Shown: one piece after another, positions 61,220-64,000 of the stretch | Layout: every line of letters begins with the position of its first letter | Position numbering within the stretch: position 1 is the first letter of the stretch | Origin: Takakia lepidozioides | Lineage: Eukaryota; Streptophyta; Takakiopsida; Takakiales; Takakiaceae | Direction: 5' to 3' | DNA: 64,000 bases | Assembly: GCA_030704615.1 (NCBI GenBank) | Contig: CM060732.1 | Location: 53,055,053-53,119,052 of the forward strand | Made by a program: the position numbers and the translations under genes | Notes under the pieces: model-generated | What the model was told of the DNA's origin: nothing | What the model saw: the letters and a program-made list of their open reading frames with translations, nothing else | The model's database searches: none

Positions 61220-62395
61220 TTGGAGGAAACCCTTTACCGCCCAATTACAAGCTGATCAGTCTTAAGATCTTAGCAACGCCCTCCACAATTTGCAACAACA
61301 AATTTCAGAGTTAAAGGAGTCGAACAATGGATCTTCAACCATACGAGTCCCTACTACAACAGCTCGTACTGCAATAGTTCCTCTTCAATAGATTATGAGA
61401 AAACCAAAGATCAACATGCCCGAGAAATTTGATGGGACGAGATCAAGATTTCACGGTTTTGGTCAAAAAGTACGACTACATCCACAACGCTACCCCGATG
61501 AAGGTGTTGAAGTGGGATTCGTGGGCACCCTTCTATTAGGCACCGCCTTATCTTGGTTTGCACCGCTATTAGAAAAAAATTCACATTTACTATACAATTT
61601 TGAAGCGTTCACGTTCGAGTTCACTACAATGTTTGGAGAGAATGATAGATGGAGAGTTGTAGAGACAAAAATGCAAAATCTTCGACAATGAGCACATACT
61701 GCTTCCGTTTATGCCGCCGAATTTTGACAACTTGTGTACGACCTCGACTGGAATGAGAAGAACCTCATTAGTCAGTTTCGATGTGGGCTAAAAGATGATA
61801 TAAAAGATTTGTTGCTGACAATGTCTAACGTGAGTACATTGAGCAAGTTCATCACCCAAGTCATTGCATGTGATAATCGTTTGTTCGAAAGACGTCAAGA
61901 GAAGCGATCTGGATAATCACAAGAAAAACAAAAACGACGCTCGAATGGATTATGCCTCTATTATGGAGAAGAAGATCACATAACATTAAACTGCCCCCAA
62001 CAAGAGAAGATTCAAAGTTCGGGGCGCAACTCAAGTGTTCGATACAAGGAAGTCAGAAAACGAAGATGTCCACTCACAGTAGAGACCATGCGGCTGGACA
62101 CCACAAATTCCTCAACAAAAAAAATCTCTTTCTACCTCCAGACCCTGCACATTGCTTCACAGTTCCGGTAAAGATCAGAATGCAAAATCGAGATATCTCT
62201 GTAGAAGCACTTTTGGACTCAGGGGCTTTAGCATGTTTTATTGACAATTTTTTTGCGAAACAACACAATTTAACACTCGTAAAGAAGAAACTCTCGGGCC
62301 CCGTTGAAATCATCGATTATCAACCGTTAACATCAGGAAATGTTGACCATGAAATTCGACCACTTGAAGTGAAGCTTAAGATCAAGCATCGCTGA
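61220..62395 (+). mobile_element. Ty3/gypsy retrotransposon relic (gag and protease)
   Basis: From about 61270 a coiled-coil-like LHNLQQQISELKESNN leads, past an in-frame TAG, to the Gag core at 61395 (MPEKFDGTRSRF, GTALSWFAPLLE). The frame stops at 61689 and resumes at 61734 (LISQFRCGLKDDIKDLLLTM, then ACDNRLFERRQEKR). A damaged zinc knuckle follows near 61945 (CLYYGEEDHITLNCP, with Tyr for the second Cys). The protease at about 62150-62395 has the catalytic ALLDSGALACFID. The sequence ends before reverse transcriptase. Several stops mark it as non-functional. The Gag resembles the chromovirus-like group seen across fungi, animals and some plants. Confidence 0.85.
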
Positions 62396-62499
62396 CTTTT
62401 TGTCTAGTCTTGTACCTCTAGTCTGTTCTTTTGTTTGTGTTCAGTCATCTTTTCATTTTTGACAGTTGCAACCAATATATGATATATCATTTCGAACAT

Positions 62500-62690
62500 C
62501 TTTGGTCCAAATGAGCATTATCAATGTTCTTTCTCAAACATAGACCATAGTCTAGTGTGCCTTTGAGATAACGAAAAATCCGTTTTACTGCAACCTAATG
62601 GAATTGCCCAAGTTAGTCACAAAATTGGCTTACAATCCTTAGTGATTGTGCAATATCTGGCCGTTTTACGACCATTGTGTATATTGAGGT
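62500..62690 (-). mobile_element. Ty1/copia reverse transcriptase fragment
   Basis: The minus strand reads RPDIAQSLRIVSQFCD then, after stops, VAVKRIFRYLKGTLDYGL, the conserved junction between copia reverse transcriptase and RNase H. At least two in-frame stops interrupt it. Only this short piece is recognisable. Confidence 0.8.
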
Positions 62691-62971
62691 ATTCCACAAT
62701 ATTATGATAAACAATAGCTCTCTTTGTCTCTAAGTCTGCAACACTCTTAGGACTCATCTCCTTCAAGAGTTTACAATCTGAAACAAACAGAGTTTCTATT
62801 AACATACCATATCGGGTCAAAATATCAAATACCTACGTTGGTTTAGATAAATTGCTCGATTTTGTTGAACACAAGATATCCACATTCTCAAGTAGTATTG
62901 GATCTCTCTCAGATCTACCATCTCAAATTTAAAAATCACTCTCTGTTTTTTTAACACAGCTTAATCATTAA

Positions 62972-63794
62972 CCCTTAAGTTCCCAAGCGACCTGAATCGG
63001 GTCACTTTGAATTTGCAGGTCGACCTAATTTTTGCAGATCTAATCTGATGGGGCCCACTCCTGAAGCTTTAATGACAAGGGATTTTTCTCGAGTATGATG
63101 CAAAAATAAAACTAAAAAAAAACAAAAGCTGCGACCTACAAAAAATATCTCAGATCTCTCATTTACGTTTTGGGGCCTGAAAAGGGTTTGTTGACCGCTG
63201 ACGTGGCAAGTAAACAAGCCCAAAACAGATTGCACTCCAAAGGCCATTTTTGAGAGAAAATTAGCAATTTTGGAAAAAACACTTCACCTTGTGGTGTGTG
63301 AGCATTACATACACACATCCACCATTGGCTTTTAAAAAAATTGTAGAAAAAAAAAGTACTTCATTTGGAGGCACATTTTCTCTTGTCAATTTTGAGATTT
63401 CAACCCCCACATAATTGCATGAATAGCAAGCATAGGTGAAAAAATCAGTTGGATCTGCAATTTAGTGGGGTCATAGCCACTCCACTATTGACTTGGAAAT
63501 GGTGGGTCTTGGGGCAAGCAAAATTGGATAAAGCTAGGTTTTGATTTGGTCAAACCAATTTCTTTCTCACTTTTTCCTTGGGACCTGATATTTGAGGTCT
63601 GGGCCAACGCTATAGTCTCACAATTTCCACGGTGGACTTGGCTCATTTTTTGGTATGTCATGCATAAATGAGCTGGGCCATTGCTATAAGGCTGGAATCT
63701 CTGGATGATTTTCGGTAGGTTTCTAGGGGCAATGTACTGCAGCTGGGTACCCAAAATTGGTAAAAAGTCAAAAAAGGGCTTGGGAACTTAAGGG
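62972..63794. mobile_element. TTAA-flanked inverted-repeat element (piggyBac-like ends)
   Basis: The ends CCCTTAAGTTCCCAAGC (62972-62988) and its perfect inverse (63778-63794) are each flanked outward by TTAA (62968-62971, 63795-63798). A TTAA target and CCC-initial ends are the signature of piggyBac-type transposons. The 823-bp interior has no recognisable transposase, only short frames, so it would be non-autonomous. The flanking TTAA could also be read as part of a 21-bp inverted repeat, in which case another superfamily is possible. Confidence 0.7.
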
Positions 63795-63798
63795 TTAA

Positions 63799-64000
63799 CA
63801 TATCATGTTAATATGATCATAATAGGGTTTTCCATAAGCCCTTATATAATAAATATATGTCTAATTGTACATTGGCTGAAAATAAAACTACAAATATGAC
63901 AAGGTATTTCTAATGAATAGCTTCATTCTCTTGTGTTTCTTGACTCTCGCGTTTACGCTCATTTTTGCCATGTGTATTCTACAATCTTTTATAACATTAT
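63799..64000. other. AT-rich end of window
   Basis: Nothing recognisable in the last 200 bases. Confidence 0.6.

Overview
This window looks like nuclear DNA of a land plant. It carries split genes with GT-AG introns of about 0.1-1.5 kb for plant proteins: the N-degron E3 ligase PRT6, ADP-ribosylation factor 1, a family-2 glycosyltransferase of the At5g60700 type, plastid type II peroxiredoxin E, and eIF4G with the plant-type N-terminus. These sit in a mosaic of decayed retrotransposons, small inverted-repeat DNA elements and broken F-box and PPR genes. The PPR repeat wording and an eIF4G that keeps a third HEAT (W2) domain suggest a seed-free plant such as a fern or lycophyte. That placement is inference, not proof.

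Layout. 1-4412 (+): last eight coding exons of PRT6, all joining in frame. 4413-11455: intergenic DNA with a 122-bp tandem duplication, inverted-repeat elements and an antisense Ty3/gypsy RNase H-integrase fragment. 11456-12737 (-) and 13259-15991 (+): ARF1 and the glycosyltransferase, head to head across a 521-bp shared upstream region. 15992-31000: mostly repeats and relics, including a PPR pseudogene and two F-box-like pseudogenes. 31000-31806 (-): intronless PRXIIE. 35220-49125 (-): the main gene, a 16-exon eIF4G predicted at about 2,585 residues with an eIF4E-binding motif, MIF4G, MA3 and a C-terminal W2 domain. 49126-52249: its upstream region plus a foldback repeat cluster. About 52250-57748 (+): an unrecognised multi-exon membrane protein. 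57749-64000: transposon graveyard with two adjacent hAT-like insertions with 8-bp target duplications, a tRNA-derived SINE head, a LINE relic, Ty3 gag-protease, a copia reverse transcriptase fragment and a TTAA-flanked element with inverted ends.

Two observations stand out. First, the eIF4G gene continues past MA3 into six exons that rebuild a W2/HEAT-3 domain known from animal eIF4G; I know angiosperm eIF4G as ending after MA3. Second, four near-identical direct tandem duplications (periods 96-143 bp) occur in or beside genes, and three touch splice sites: the ARF1 exon 5 donor, the acceptor of the last eIF4G exon, and the stretch just before exon 4 of the unknown gene. The host genes have unrelated cellular roles and do not form a pathway.
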